The position numbers were made by a program, and so were the translations under genes. Below are positions 63,801 through 64,000 of a stretch of 64,000 nucleotides of DNA, piece after piece. The stretch covers positions 1-64,000 of the forward strand of contig CALUIU010000004.1 in assembly GCA_944320795.1 (NCBI GenBank). The letters run 5' to 3'. Positions within the stretch are counted from its first letter, which is position 1; the number at the start of each line of letters is the position of its first letter. The notes below the pieces were generated by a model. The model did not search any database. It was not told the DNA's origin and saw nothing but the letters and a program-made list of their open reading frames with translations. The stretch comes from Candidatus Paraprevotella stercoravium (GTDB taxonomy: Bacteria; Bacteroidota; Bacteroidia; Bacteroidales; Bacteroidaceae).

Positions 63801-64000
63801 TTATCCTTTATATCTGATATGGTCAATCAAACGAATCGGAGCCGCACCACAGAACACCGTGATACAGCCGACAATAGAATCAGATTCATCCCAGCGGTCG
63901 AGATCCTGCAGCGTATCCCCGTCGACAATGGAAAAATACTGCACTTCCAGTCCCACTACCGAATTGATGGTGTCGATCACATAACTGCGGGTGTCGGCCA
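63801..64000 (-). CDS. panC: Pantothenate synthetase, C-terminal part only
   Basis: The last 65 codons are present, continuing past the right edge. [20 protein letters not shown] and the ending [11 protein letters not shown] match PanC. It joins pantoate and beta-alanine, the product of panD next to it. Confidence 0.92.
   Translation of the reverse strand, partial: ADTRSYVIDTINSVVGLEVQYFSIVDGDTLQDLDRWDESDSIVGCITVFCGAAPIRLIDHIRYKG

Overview
The window looks like a chromosomal segment of a Bacteroidota bacterium, most likely order Bacteroidales. The evidence is the repeated promoter pattern (-33 TTTG or TTG, about 19-20 nt, -7 TAnnTTTG), DUF4248, HU-HIG and 'smalltalk' type small proteins, a fused HAD-IGPD hisB, a single-chain serine dehydratase, and many lipoproteins and TonB-type outer-membrane proteins. 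Flanking genes are GC-rich. The middle of the capsule locus (about 18.5-32.3 kb) is strikingly AT-rich, which suggests transfer. Genus was not assigned.

Layout. 1-7.2 kb: 3' part of tRNA-Asp, a NADAR-HAD fusion, a small lipoprotein and a YiiX-like amidase, then a phosphate uptake operon (porin-pstS-pstC-pstA-pstB, minus strand). 7.3-9.5 kb: a small cassette (DUF4248, HU-like protein, P5-like phage-type protein, a 41-codon membrane peptide) and a divergent unknown gene. 9.5-12.1 kb: an acetyl-CoA hydrolase/transferase family enzyme and a PF14907-type nucleotidyltransferase-fold protein. 12.2-39.4 kb: one minus-strand capsule/exopolysaccharide locus. Its start has a consensus promoter and structured leader, a WecA-like transferase, a PglF-like dehydratase, the UDP-L-FucNAc pathway (fnlA-fnlB-fnlC) and WbuC. 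Its AT-rich core has six putative glycosyltransferases, Wzx, Wzy, two acyltransferases, a dehydrogenase-like protein and an aldolase. Its end has PglC/PglD/PglE homologues, then Wza-Wzc-OmpA with a separate promoter.

39.7-46.9 kb: a C11 (clostripain-type) protease, tRNA-Trp, rubrerythrin with a PerR-like operator, and hisG-hisD-hisC-hisB behind a leader peptide with four His codons in a row and an attenuator hairpin. 46.9-48.9 kb: Dabb protein plus DarT-DarG, an ADP-ribosylation toxin-antitoxin pair. 49-54.2 kb: udk, an MltF-like transglycosylase and a Dna2-like nuclease-helicase, overlapping end to end. 54.2-64 kb: a GTCCCGTCG repeat/hairpin cluster, a lone HpaII-like protein lacking the expected catalytic Lys, sdaA, a low-molecular-weight phosphatase, an operon nitroreductase-DUF2520-kdsC-maf-lipoprotein, a TonB-dependent receptor, and panC-panD running off the right edge.

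The points most worth a second look are the NADAR-HAD fusion, the his attenuator, the PerR-like box at rubrerythrin, the apparently degenerate HpaII homologue, and a capsule-locus 'dehydrogenase' that seems to lack two of its three catalytic residues beside an aldolase. All family calls were made by reading translated sequence; no database search was run.
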